This document shows positions 16,339 through 24,774 of a stretch of 64,000 nucleotides of DNA, piece after piece. Numbering within the stretch: position 1 is the first letter of the stretch; each line of letters opens with the position of its first letter. The position numbers and the translations under genes were made by a program. The notes under the pieces were generated by a model. It was not told the DNA's origin. It did no database searches and saw only the letters and a list, made by a program, of their open reading frames with translations. Source of the stretch: DAINPP01 sp036743375 (GTDB lineage Bacteria; Thermotogota; Thermotogae; MWEM01); NCBI GenBank assembly GCA_036743375.1, contig DAINPP010000005.1:1-64000 (forward strand), read 5' to 3'.

Positions 16339-16935
16339 ATGAGGCTGTCCATGATTCTTCTCGCTGCGGGCGAGGCAAAACGAATGAACGGAATGAAAAT
16401 CCGGTACAAGTTCGATGGAAAAAGATCCATGTTAGAGAAGATATTAGATGAGACTAACGATTTGAATTTACGCAACTCAATAGAGTTAGTAAAAATATTA
16501 GTCACAAATGAGAACCATGAAGCATTTGTCAGAGAAAAGGCCGAAAACTGGCATATTCTGATCAACGCGGCTTATCGTTCCGGGATGTCGACCTCTATCG
16601 TTTCCGGCGTGGAAAAAGCCGTAGAATTAAGATCGGAGGCATTGCTGCTGCTGCTTGCCGATATGCCGTATATCAGTCGCGAAGAAATAACCCAGGTAAT
16701 CGAGAAGTTCATGGATGAAGAATGTCCGGAATTGCAGAGTAAGTTGATTATACGACCATATTATAAAGATATACCGGGATTTCCCGTGTTGTTCGGCCTG
16801 TCACACTTCAACGCCTTAGCCGCCTTAAAAGGGGATAAAGGCGCAAAACAGGTGATACTTGCAAACAGAGACCATCTAATAAAACTTCCATCGGAAAATG
16901 AAGGCTGCATCATCGATGTGGATGTTTCAAAATAA
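16339..16935 (+). CDS. MobA/MocA-like nucleotidyltransferase
   Basis: A 198-residue NTP transferase of the GT-A fold. The N-terminal LAAGEAKRMNGMK matches the LAAGxSxRMGxxK nucleotide-binding signature, and ADMPYI near residue 105 supplies the metal-binding Asp. The closest relatives by pattern are MocA-type cytidylyl- or guanylyltransferases that attach a nucleotide to molybdopterin, often beside XdhC; no molybdoenzyme gene is in the window. I chose the ATG at 16339 after AAGGGGG rather than the in-frame ATG at 16312, because family homology begins at MRLSMILLAAG. Isolated gene, ahead of groESL. Confidence 0.75.
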   Translation: MRLSMILLAAGEAKRMNGMKIRYKFDGKRSMLEKILDETNDLNLRNSIELVKILVTNENHEAFVREKAENWHILINAAYRSGMSTSIVSGVEKAVELRSEALLLLLADMPYISREEITQVIEKFMDEECPELQSKLIIRPYYKDIPGFPVLFGLSHFNALAALKGDKGAKQVILANRDHLIKLPSENEGCIIDVDVSK

Positions 16936-17039
16936 CGAGTATACGCACAGAAATAGAAGATATATGAAATATTAAGCGATAATAATTGCATAATTGGAAT
17001 TATTTACCTATAATCTTATATTATCACTGTATTCAAGGT

Positions 17040-17068
17040 TTGAAATAGGGTATTATTTTTAGTATCAT
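17040..17068 (+). promoter_or_regulatory. groESL promoter
   Basis: TTGAAA at 17040-17045, a 17-base spacer and TATCAT at 17063-17068. The predicted start, near 17075, falls inside the CIRCE element, so HrcA binding would block initiation. Confidence 0.65.
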
Positions 17069-17072
17069 ACAT

Positions 17073-17099
17073 TTAGCAATCGATACATTAGAGTGCTAA
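17073..17099 (+). promoter_or_regulatory. CIRCE operator (HrcA site)
   Basis: Left arm TTAGCAATC (17073-17081), a nine-base spacer, and right arm GAGTGCTAA (17091-17099). The consensus is TTAGCACTC-N9-GAGTGCTAA, so the right arm is perfect and the left arm has one mismatch. Spacing and position, 20 bases before the groES start, match heat-shock control by the HrcA repressor, whose gene is not in the window. Confidence 0.92.
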
Positions 17100-17118
17100 A
17101 TTTTAGGAGGGATAATCG

Positions 17119-17385
17119 ATGAGAATTAAACCACTCGGTGACAGAGTTTTAATTAAGACTATAACAGAAGAAAAAAGAACAGAAGGGGGACTCGTTCTTC
17201 CGGATACAAGCAAAGAGAAACCACAGACAGCAGAAGTTATTGCTGTTGGACATCTTGATGATGTAGAGCTCAACGTTGGAGACAGAGTTATTTTCTCAAA
17301 ATATGCGGGAACAGAGATCAAAGTAGACGGCGAAGATTACATACTGATAGACACAGGCGACATTCTCGGCCTCATCGAAGGTTAA
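17119..17385 (+). CDS. groES: Co-chaperonin GroES
   Basis: An 88-residue heptameric lid for GroEL. IKPLGDRVLIK at the N-terminus and the mobile-loop region (EKRTEGGLVLPD) are canonical, as is the roof segment before YILIDTGDILGLIEG. It starts at the ATG at 17119 with AGGAGGG upstream and lies 38 bases ahead of groEL. It is controlled through the CIRCE element at 17073-17099. Confidence 0.97.
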   Translation: MRIKPLGDRVLIKTITEEKRTEGGLVLPDTSKEKPQTAEVIAVGHLDDVELNVGDRVIFSKYAGTEIKVDGEDYILIDTGDILGLIEG

Positions 17386-17423
17386 GAGACGATTATACGA
17401 AGGAATAAGGGAGGACATTCAAT

Positions 17424-19082
17424 ATGGCAAAATTAATGAAATTTGATGAAGAGGCAAGAAGAAGTCTCGAAGCAGGAATGGTTAAACTGGCAGACGCAGT
17501 AAAGGTTACACTTGGACCGAGAGGAAGAAACGTCGTTCTCGAGAAGAGCTGGGGAAGTCCAACTGTCACAAATGACGGTGTTTCTATCGCAAAAGAAATC
17601 GAACTTGAAGATAAATTTGAAAATCTCGGCGCACAGCTTCTTAAAGAAGTCGCTTCAAAGACAAACGACGTGGCCGGAGACGGAACAACAACCGCTACAG
17701 TTCTTGCACAGGCCATCGCAAAGGAAGGACTCAAGAACATCGCAGCAGGAACAAACCCGATGATCATGAAGAGAGGAATCAAGGCTGGAGTGGACGCAGC
17801 TGTAGAAAGCATCAAGGCAGCGAGCAAGAAGATCGAAAGCAAGGATGACATTGCTCACGTTGCAAGCATCAGTGCAAACAACGATGAAGAAGTCGGAAAC
17901 TACATTGCAGAGGCAATGGACAAGGTTGGAGAAGACGGTGTTATCACGGTAGAAGATTCAAAGACCATGGAAACATTCGTTGACTTCGCAGAAGGCATGC
18001 AGTTCGACAGAGGATACATTTCACCTTATTTCGTAACGGATACGGAAAAGATGGAAGTTGTTCTCAAAGAACCCCTTATGCTCATCACAGACAAGAAGAT
18101 CACGGGAATCAAGCCTATCGTTCCACTTCTTGAAAAAGTTGCACAGTCAGGCAGACCACTTCTCATCATCGCTGAAGATGTAGAAGGCGAAGGACTCACC
18201 ACACTCGTCCTCAACAAGTTAAAGGGAACCCTGGATTCCTGTGCTATCAAGGCACCAGGATTCGGAGATAGAAGAAAGGCCATGCTTCAGGATCTCGCTA
18301 TCCTCACGGGCGGAACGGTTATCAGTGAAGAAGTAGGACTCACACTCGAAAACGCTACTATCGAAGATCTCGGAAGGGCAAACGTTGTCAGAGTCAGAAA
18401 AGATGACACGATCATCATCGACGGACACGGAAGTGCAGAAGAAATCGAAGATAGAATCAATCAGATCAAGAAACAGATTGAAAATACATCATCCGACTAC
18501 GAAAAGGAAACCCTTCAGGAAAGAATGGCTAAGCTTTCCGGTGGCGTTGCCGTTATCAAGGTTGGAGCGGCAACAGAAACAGAACTCAAGGAAAAGAAGC
18601 ACAGAATCGAAGACGCACTCAGCGCAACAAGAGCAGCCGTTGAAGAAGGAATCGTTCCCGGTGGCGGTGTAACACTTCTCAGAGCCAAGAAGGCAGTAGA
18701 AGCAGCCGCTATGGCACTCGAAGTTCCTGAAGAAAAGATCGGTGCACTCATCGTTGCAAGAGCCCTGGAAGCACCTATCAGACAGATCGCACTCAACGCA
18801 GGGGTAGACGGATCCATCATCATCGAAAAGATCAACAGCAACGATGACAGCGAATTCGGTTACGATGCACTCAGAAACCAGTACAGAAACCTCGTTGATG
18901 CAGGAATCATCGACCCGACAAAGGTTACAAGAAGCTCACTCCAGAACGCAGCATCCATCACGGCCATGCTCCTCACAACGGAAGTTCTCGTTGTAGACAA
19001 GGTTGAAGAAGGCGCAGCCGGCGGTATGGGCGGTATGCCTGGTGGAATGGGCGGCATGGGCGGTATGCCTGGAATGATGTAG
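17424..19082 (+). CDS. groEL: Chaperonin GroEL
   Basis: A 552-residue ATP-dependent folding chaperonin. VTLGPRGRNVVLEKSWGSP and DGTTTATVLAQAI carry the nucleotide-binding residues, and the C-terminus ends in GGM repeats (GGMGGMPGGMGGMGGMPGMM) as in most group I chaperonins. Long segments read nearly identically to my memory of Thermotoga GroEL, which supports the phylum assignment. Codon use is strongly biased towards AGA, GGA, AAC, AAG, ATC and CTC compared with neighbouring genes, as expected for a highly expressed gene. Downstream come hairpin repeats and a terminator. Confidence 0.97.
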   Translation: MAKLMKFDEEARRSLEAGMVKLADAVKVTLGPRGRNVVLEKSWGSPTVTNDGVSIAKEIELEDKFENLGAQLLKEVASKTNDVAGDGTTTATVLAQAIAKEGLKNIAAGTNPMIMKRGIKAGVDAAVESIKAASKKIESKDDIAHVASISANNDEEVGNYIAEAMDKVGEDGVITVEDSKTMETFVDFAEGMQFDRGYISPYFVTDTEKMEVVLKEPLMLITDKKITGIKPIVPLLEKVAQSGRPLLIIAEDVEGEGLTTLVLNKLKGTLDSCAIKAPGFGDRRKAMLQDLAILTGGTVISEEVGLTLENATIEDLGRANVVRVRKDDTIIIDGHGSAEEIEDRINQIKKQIENTSSDYEKETLQERMAKLSGGVAVIKVGAATETELKEKKHRIEDALSATRAAVEEGIVPGGGVTLLRAKKAVEAAAMALEVPEEKIGALIVARALEAPIRQIALNAGVDGSIIIEKINSNDDSEFGYDALRNQYRNLVDAGIIDPTKVTRSSLQNAASITAMLLTTEVLVVDKVEEGAAGGMGGMPGGMGGMGGMPGMM

Positions 19083-19233
19083 GAGATTTGAGAAACAAAT
19101 CTCTCGAAGTATTAAACTACGTTTAATACTTCACGGTATCTCGCAAAATGTCTAAGGGAATTCGCTATCGAATTCCACGATGATTTGAGAAACAAATCTC
19201 TTGAAGTATTGAACTGTGTTTAATACTTTACGG
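19083..19233 (+). repeat. Two 52-bp direct repeats of paired hairpins after groEL
   Basis: Copies at 19085-19136 and 19182-19233 each contain GATTTG-AGAAA-CAAATC and an 11-bp AAGTATTAAAC/GTTTAATACTT hairpin. Between them a third hairpin, GGAATTCG-CTAT-CGAATTCC, sits at 19157-19177. The substitutions between copies include A to G in the long stem, which turns an A-U pair into G-U and keeps the stem in plus-strand RNA. The block lies between the groEL stop and its terminator, so it would be the 3' untranslated region of the groESL message. Confidence 0.75.
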
Positions 19234-19269
19234 CTGATGATAATAGCCAACAGAAAATAGATGTACAAC

Positions 19270-19297
19270 GGGTAGGCCTTGTGCCTACCCTTTTTTT
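19270..19297 (+). terminator. Intrinsic terminator of groESL
   Basis: GGGTAGGC (19270-19277) pairs with GCCTACCC (19283-19290) around CTTGT, followed by seven T. It is rightward only. Confidence 0.9.
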
Positions 19298-19363
19298 GTC
19301 CGTTAAATTGTGGCTTAACTTTGATTTCAGATGTTTTGGCTTCTGCTATAAAAAGAAGCGGAC

Positions 19364-20095
19364 TTATTCCTTGGATTTGTTCTGTTGTTTTCTTCCGTTG
19401 AACAGTCCGGCCTTGTCTCCCACTTTTATTATGGAAGGACGGATTTCACCATTTTTCACAATTGCCTTGAATGTGAGGTTCATGAACCAGGACTTTTTCC
19501 CCTTTTGTAGATAGAAAAAGCCAATCAGTGCCGCGATAAAGGCCCCCACCGTGTCCGTTATAAGATCCCACATGGTATCAATCAACCCCGAACGCTGTGT
19601 GTTTGTCCCGAAAAGTTGATCCGATGTAAATTCGATTATTTCCCAGATGACCCCACACATGATGGCAAAGCAAAACGCAAACAGAACGATGAAGACGGGA
19701 CTCAGCGAAACATGTATCTGTTCGGAATTGTTGAGGAAATAAACCAGTGAAATACCGATAAAACCAAGCATGATTGCGGAAAACAGATGAAGCATAATAT
19801 CCCACCACCATACCTTTTCATAGTAGAGACCAATTTCTCCAAGGAAAAGGGAGGCAAATATGAAGAGTATGAAGAGCAGATTAACCTCGGGAATGATCAC
19901 GAAATTGGTAATTCTCCTGATAAAAACTGGAAGAAAAATAAAAAAAGTCCCCAAAGAAGCCGGTACAATGATATCCAGCTTTCTAAAAAGGAGGCTGACT
20001 ATCAACGCCACAACGAACAGAATTCGAATTATCAGGATAACGATGAATTCGGCATACTTGACACGTAGTTCACTTTTATCCCTTTCATTTGACAT
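19364..20095 (-). CDS. DUF2238/YjdF-like integral membrane protein
   Basis: A 243-residue protein with about seven membrane segments. The family marks are visible: WWWDIMLHLFSAIMLGFIG and GVIWEIIEFTSDQLFG followed by GLIDTMWDLITDTVGAF, in which the His, Glu and paired Asp residues lie at membrane edges. These conserved polar positions resemble metal- or proton-handling membrane proteins, but no function is established for the family as I know it. The ATG at 20095 follows GGTGGAG. It is transcribed alone and towards the groEL terminator. Confidence 0.75.
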   Translation of the reverse strand: MSNERDKSELRVKYAEFIVILIIRILFVVALIVSLLFRKLDIIVPASLGTFFIFLPVFIRRITNFVIIPEVNLLFILFIFASLFLGEIGLYYEKVWWWDIMLHLFSAIMLGFIGISLVYFLNNSEQIHVSLSPVFIVLFAFCFAIMCGVIWEIIEFTSDQLFGTNTQRSGLIDTMWDLITDTVGAFIAALIGFFYLQKGKKSWFMNLTFKAIVKNGEIRPSIIKVGDKAGLFNGRKQQNKSKE

Positions 20096-20393
20096 AACTC
20101 CACCCCCATCATAGAATAAAGATAAGATATTATAACACGATTAATTTCACTCTTCTTTTATAGGGCTGTAAAAACGGAGGCGGGGCAGAACAGTGAAAAG
20201 TCACCTGTATGGATTTCTCTGCCGGAACAAACCACTTCCACGGTGTTTACAAAATATTTAAAGCATTTTCACGGCTGATATTCTCATAACCTTTCTTTTC
20301 TTCCAATTTCATTAATAATTTCTGTGTTTCAAGGGGAATACCGCTCTTCTTTCAGAAATGTTTATCTTTTCAACATCCCATAAACATGAAAAT
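20096..20393. other. Intergenic stretch, no gene seen
   Basis: Contains a TATAAT on the minus strand near 20132-20140 that may serve the YjdF-like gene, and an imperfect nested inverted repeat at 20184-20223 (GGCAGA/TCTGCC enclosing ACAGTGA/TCA-C-CTGT). I could not match it to a riboswitch or tRNA. No ribosome site with an open frame is present. Confidence 0.4.
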
Positions 20394-20419
20394 AAAAAAT
20401 CCCCTCTCGGGGATTTTTT
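20394..20419. terminator. Bidirectional intrinsic terminator
   Basis: AAAAAATCCCC and GGGGATTTTTT pair around a TCTC loop. On the minus strand it ends the ribose-type operon after rbsB. Confidence 0.88.
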
Positions 20420-20451
20420 ATTTTCTCTTTTTCATGTTAAACTTGGTAGGA

Positions 20452-21345
20452 TTATTGTATTTGTTCTATGGTGATCAGCTGGAGTGGAACGATGACTAAC
20501 TTTTCCACTGTTTTTCCGTTAATGATATCGTTTGCCGCTTCAACTGCCATAGCCATCTGGAGAGCTGGTTGCTGCTTGACTGTCGCTACCATTTCTCCAT
20601 TTTTTATTGCCATGATGGCGTCATCTACCGCATCAATACCAAACACTTTTATTTCATTCATTCTCCCGGCCGCTACGATTGCCCTGACCGCACCAAGTGC
20701 CATCTCATCGTTGTGTGCATAAACGGCATCGAGTTCAGGATTTCCCTGAAGGACATCTTCCATGACTCTGGCGCCTTCTTCTCTTGAATAATTGGCGGTC
20801 AGACTCGTTACAACCTCAAGCCCGTCATACTGATCGATGACAGCCATAAATCCGGCCTGTCTGTCGTTGGCGGAGGGGGCTCCTGGAATTCCTTCAAGAA
20901 CAGCTATTTTTCCCGTTCCGTCGAGAGCCTCTACAAGTGCCTCGGCAGCAAGCATACCGGCCTCTTTATTATCGATATCGAGATGCTGATTGACTTCTAT
21001 CCCGTTTGCCGGTCTCGTCACGGTAATAACTGGAATCCCCATCATCTTTGCTTCCATAACAGCCGGTACAACGGCATCCGAGTCACAAGGATTTACGATA
21101 AGCACATCTACATTTCTTGTGATTAAGTCCTGAATCTGTGAATACTGTTTTTCCGATGAATCCTGAGCATCCAAAACGATCATCTCTAATCCGAGTTCTG
21201 CTGCCTTAGCCTCTCCACCTTCCTTCATCGAGACGAAGAACGGATTGGCTAGCGTTGAAACGGCAAAACCGATGACCTTCTGTGCTGAAAAACCGAGTCC
21301 TGCAATAACTACAGCGATAAGCATTACAACAACAAACTTCTTCAT
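20452..21345 (-). CDS. rbsB: Ribose-type ABC transporter substrate-binding protein
   Basis: A 297-residue periplasmic sugar-binding protein. Residues 1-20 are a signal peptide (MKKFVVVMLIAVVIAGLGFS) and the mature part has two lobes of the type I periplasmic fold. FAVSTLANPFFVSMKEG and AQDSSEKQYSQIQDLI are typical of RbsB, as are VTRPANG and AVYAHNDEMALGAV with their ligand-contacting Arg, Asn and Asp. It is the last gene of the operon, 24 bases after rbsC. The operon includes rbsK and rbsD, which makes ribose the most likely ligand; other pentoses or hexoses remain possible. Confidence 0.9.
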   Translation of the reverse strand: MKKFVVVMLIAVVIAGLGFSAQKVIGFAVSTLANPFFVSMKEGGEAKAAELGLEMIVLDAQDSSEKQYSQIQDLITRNVDVLIVNPCDSDAVVPAVMEAKMMGIPVITVTRPANGIEVNQHLDIDNKEAGMLAAEALVEALDGTGKIAVLEGIPGAPSANDRQAGFMAVIDQYDGLEVVTSLTANYSREEGARVMEDVLQGNPELDAVYAHNDEMALGAVRAIVAAGRMNEIKVFGIDAVDDAIMAIKNGEMVATVKQQPALQMAMAVEAANDIINGKTVEKLVIVPLQLITIEQIQ

Positions 21346-21369
21346 GATATTACCTCCTTGGATTGAGGG

Positions 21370-22341
21370 TTATTCCCCTCTTTTTGCCATTACGGCTATC
21401 AAGATTATGATTCCCTTTACAATCTGCTGAAAGAAAGCTGAAACACCGACAAGGTTCATACCGTTATCGATGACTCCAATGACCATTGCACCGAGCAGTG
21501 TTCCCAATATCGTCCCGATACCGCCGGATAATGATGCCCCACCGAGGATTACCGCGGCAATGACATTCAGTTCCATCCCCTCTGCTGCAGTCGGCTGGGC
21601 GGAAAGCAGTCTCGATGTGATGAGAATACCCCCAAGTCCGCTCAAAAGGCCCGAGATCAGAAAGGCAATGATACGGTATTTCTTAACCGGTATCGCAGAC
21701 AACTTGGCCGCTTCCGTATTGGCTCCGATGGAACGCATATAAATCCCATGTTTGGTTCTGTTCATAAAGTAATAAGCGATCAGAAAGACACCTGCGGCGA
21801 TAATGGTAGAAACGGGAACCATTCCCACATAACCCGCTCCCATCGTGCCGAAGGAAATTGGCAGTCCTGAAATTGGCTTGCCCCCTGTCCAGACGAGTGC
21901 TATTCCCCTTGCAATTCCAAGCATGGCCAATGTAACGATAAACGACTGAACTTTTCCATAAACGATCAGCAATCCATTTATCGCCCCCATTGCAAACCCC
22001 ATCACAAGCCCGGCGATGATCCCGATGAGGATGGACCCCGTGGCATTTATGGCCGCCGCCGCCGCAACACCCGCAAGGGCCGCAAGGGAACCGACAGACA
22101 GATCGATCTCTCCCGTCAGGATAACAAACGTCATTCCGATTGCAACGATCAGTGTAATAGAGATCTGCCTGGTGATGTTCAGCAGGTTTCTGGAAGTGAA
22201 GAAATACGGAGACAGAATCATGAAGGTAACGATCAGAACTGCAAGGATCAGAAGCAATCCGAGTTCACCTTTCAACAGTTTTCTGACTTTTGTAATATGA
22301 TCATTTTTGTAGATTGAATCTTTCTTTAATGGTTTCTCCAT
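21370..22341 (-). CDS. rbsC: Ribose-type ABC transporter permease
   Basis: A 323-residue membrane permease with eight to ten helices. The EAA-like cytoplasmic loop is visible in GANTEAAKLSAIPVKKYRI and the family segments IVAIGMTFVILTGEIDLSVGSLAALAG and GIGTILGTLLGAMVIGVIDNGMNL are typical of RbsC. It forms a homodimer with RbsA at the membrane. It begins two bases after rbsA. Confidence 0.93.
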   Translation of the reverse strand: MEKPLKKDSIYKNDHITKVRKLLKGELGLLLILAVLIVTFMILSPYFFTSRNLLNITRQISITLIVAIGMTFVILTGEIDLSVGSLAALAGVAAAAAINATGSILIGIIAGLVMGFAMGAINGLLIVYGKVQSFIVTLAMLGIARGIALVWTGGKPISGLPISFGTMGAGYVGMVPVSTIIAAGVFLIAYYFMNRTKHGIYMRSIGANTEAAKLSAIPVKKYRIIAFLISGLLSGLGGILITSRLLSAQPTAAEGMELNVIAAVILGGASLSGGIGTILGTLLGAMVIGVIDNGMNLVGVSAFFQQIVKGIIILIAVMAKRGE

Positions 22342-22343
22342 GA

Positions 22344-23858
22344 CTACCCTCCCAAAGCTGCCGATAATATTTTTTCAGTCGAAGAATTTTCTCTTGTAAG
22401 CTCTTCTATGATACGACCCTTTCTCAGAACCAGTATCCTGTCGCAGATTCCATTGACCTCTTTGAATTCAGCCGAAAGGACGATGACCGAAACACCCTCA
22501 TCCGCAAGATTCTGTATGATCTTGTAAATCTCCGATTTCGCACCGACATCGATACCCCTCGTCGGTTCATCAAGGATGATGATTTCCGGATTTCCCGATA
22601 GCCATTTCCCGAGCACAACCTTCTGCTGGTTTCCACCGGAAAGATTCTGTGCGGCCATCTTGATATCATTGGGTTTCACCTTGAGCCTTTCCGCCGTATC
22701 CTGCGCCATCCCCGCTCTCTTTCTCTTGGAGATCAAGGTTTTGCTGATCACCGCATCAATGTTGGTGATGGTGATGTTATGCTCCACACTGAGGTCAAGA
22801 AAAAGGCCTAGTTCCTTCCTGTCTTCCGGAATAAAGGCGATGGCGTTGTTCTGTGCCTCAATCGGTGTTTTTATGTCTACCGGAACATCCTTGATGTACA
22901 ACTGTCCCTCCACTTTCTTATCAACACCGAAAAGTCCCAGGCCGAGTTCACTTTTGCCGGCTCCGATGATACCGGTTATCCCGAGAATTTCTCCCCGCTT
23001 CAACGAAAAGGAGATCGGCTGGCTCATCCGTTCACTTCTGAAGCCCTCAACCCTCAGCATCTCCACCGGTTCGGCCATTCCCATTCTTGTCGTAAATTCA
23101 TCCTTTAATTCTTTACCGAGCATGGCCTTTACAAGTGTTGAGGAATCGACTTCGGAGATATTAAAGGTTCCGGCATTTTCTCCGTCTCTGAAGACACTTG
23201 CCCGGTCACAGATCCGAAAGACTTCCTCGAGATGATGTGTGATATAGATCATATTCACGGATTTTTTCTTCATATCGTCCATGATCCTGAAGAGCGTATC
23301 GATCTCGGCCGCACTCATTCCCGTCGTCGGCTCATCGAGGACCAGTATCCGGGCATCGATAGAAAGTGCCTTCACTATCTCCACAATTCGCTTTTCTCCC
23401 ATGCCAAGATCCTGAACCAATGTGTTCGGATTGATCTCTATCCCAAACGTCTGTAGATAGTCAAGTGATTTTTTCAGAATGTTCTTGAAATCTACGGCTC
23501 CAAAGAAATTTCTTACCGGCTCATGACCGAGATAGATGTTCTGAGCGACGTTCAGGGACTCCACCAGACTCAGTTCCTGATAAATCGCGGCAATTCCCTT
23601 GAACCTCGCGCTGATCGGATTGTCTACTTCGACGGCCTTGTCGTTTATCAGAATTCTCCCGGTATCCATCTTGTGGACACCGGTAAGTATCTTGATAAGC
23701 GTCGATTTTCCCGCACCGTTTTCTCCAAGCAGCGCATGAACCTCGCCCTCTCTGAGACTGAATTCAACGCCTTTTAAGGCTTGAATGCCTCCAAAGGTCT
23801 TCTTTATATTTTCCAGTTTTAATACAGTTTTTCCGATATCATTCTTTTGATCTGACAA
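22344..23858 (-). CDS. rbsA: Ribose-type ABC transporter duplicated ATPase
   Basis: A 504-residue protein with two ATPase domains in tandem, as in RbsA, MglA and XylG. The first carries GENGAGKST (Walker A) and ILVLDEPTTGMS; the second has the weaker GIIGAGKSE loop, then LSGGNQQKVVLGKWL and IIILDEPTRGIDVG. The signature of the first half is degraded (LGMGEKR), usual for this family. It energises uptake through RbsC. Its start overlaps the end of rbsK by 20 bases. Confidence 0.95.
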   Translation of the reverse strand: MSDQKNDIGKTVLKLENIKKTFGGIQALKGVEFSLREGEVHALLGENGAGKSTLIKILTGVHKMDTGRILINDKAVEVDNPISARFKGIAAIYQELSLVESLNVAQNIYLGHEPVRNFFGAVDFKNILKKSLDYLQTFGIEINPNTLVQDLGMGEKRIVEIVKALSIDARILVLDEPTTGMSAAEIDTLFRIMDDMKKKSVNMIYITHHLEEVFRICDRASVFRDGENAGTFNISEVDSSTLVKAMLGKELKDEFTTRMGMAEPVEMLRVEGFRSERMSQPISFSLKRGEILGITGIIGAGKSELGLGLFGVDKKVEGQLYIKDVPVDIKTPIEAQNNAIAFIPEDRKELGLFLDLSVEHNITITNIDAVISKTLISKRKRAGMAQDTAERLKVKPNDIKMAAQNLSGGNQQKVVLGKWLSGNPEIIILDEPTRGIDVGAKSEIYKIIQNLADEGVSVIVLSAEFKEVNGICDRILVLRKGRIIEELTRENSSTEKILSAALGG

Positions 23859-24774
23859 ATTCCTCCACCTCTTCAGTTGTCGGAATTGAAGTTTGCGCTC
23901 CGGCTTTTGTGGTACTCAATGCAGCGGCATAATTAGCATAAACCAACGCCTCTTCGATAGGCTTATTCTGCACCAGCTGTGCACAAAGAGAACCGGAAAA
24001 GACATCGCCGGCTGCCGTTGTATCTATAGGATCAACTCTATTCCCGCCAAAACGCTTCACTTCATCATCCACGAGAACCATAAAACCGTTTTTTCCAAGG
24101 GTAAGTACCGGTATGGTCACGCCCTTTTCCTTAAGAAATCTTAGAAAATCTTCCTTTTCCGCATCCGTAGTCAGCTTTCTGTTGAAGATAATCTCCGCCT
24201 CAGTCTCGTTGGGTTTGATGATGTCGATCAAGCTCAGCAAGTCATCATCTATCCCATCAACCGGTGCGGGTGCCGGATCGACAACGACAAACATCCCCTT
24301 TTCCTTCGCCTTTTTTATCGTTGATCGGATAATCTCTTTTTTACTTTCAAAGGTGCAAAGCAGGATAGAACCCGCCTTGAAATGGGATTCACTCTTCAAG
24401 AGATCTTCTTCATCAAAAGCGGCATTAGAACCCGGTGTAAATGAAATAGAATTCTCTCCGTTGGCATCCACCCAAATCATTGCAATTCCAGCCGTTCCAT
24501 GTGCTTCTACACTCACAAGTTCAGTGGAGACATGGTTCGCCTCAAGGGATTTCATCAGGATTTTACTGAATTCGTCATCTCCGAGTTTTGTCAGCATCTT
24601 CACGCTTGCACCGTTCTTTGCCGCTGCAACAGCCTGATTCCCGCCTTTCCCTCCGGGATAGGTGTTAAAATTATCCGTCATAACCGTTTCACCTGGTTTC
24701 GGAAAATTTCTGACCTTCATGACCAGATCCATGTTGACACTTCCGAGACATATTACTTCATTCACGAAATTCAT
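23839..24774 (-). CDS. rbsK: Ribokinase
   Basis: A 311-residue PfkB-family sugar kinase. The N-terminal signature PGGKGGNQAVAAAKNG binds ribose and the C-terminal DTTAAGDVFSGSL contains the catalytic Asp. The anion-hole residue before it is Ala instead of the common Gly (AAGD for GAGD), a conservative change also found in active ribokinases. It converts ribose to ribose 5-phosphate. It overlaps the btpA-like gene by four bases. Confidence 0.92.
   Translation of the reverse strand: MNFVNEVICLGSVNMDLVMKVRNFPKPGETVMTDNFNTYPGGKGGNQAVAAAKNGASVKMLTKLGDDEFSKILMKSLEANHVSTELVSVEAHGTAGIAMIWVDANGENSISFTPGSNAAFDEEDLLKSESHFKAGSILLCTFESKKEIIRSTIKKAKEKGMFVVVDPAPAPVDGIDDDLLSLIDIIKPNETEAEIIFNRKLTTDAEKEDFLRFLKEKGVTIPVLTLGKNGFMVLVDDEVKRFGGNRVDPIDTTAAGDVFSGSLCAQLVQNKPIEEALVYANYAAALSTTKAGAQTSIPTTEEVEEFVRSKE

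Noticed and set aside
16134..16565. 143-codon minus-strand frame opposite the MobA-like gene
   Set aside because: Shadow of the nucleotidyltransferase gene with low-complexity hydrophobic translation and no ribosome site.
19018..19082. GGM-rich end of groEL as a tandem DNA repeat element
   Set aside because: It is the normal C-terminal GGM tail of group I chaperonins.
20184..20223. Nested inverted repeat as a cobalamin or TPP riboswitch
   Set aside because: The conserved boxes of those riboswitches are absent, and no matching gene is downstream on either strand.
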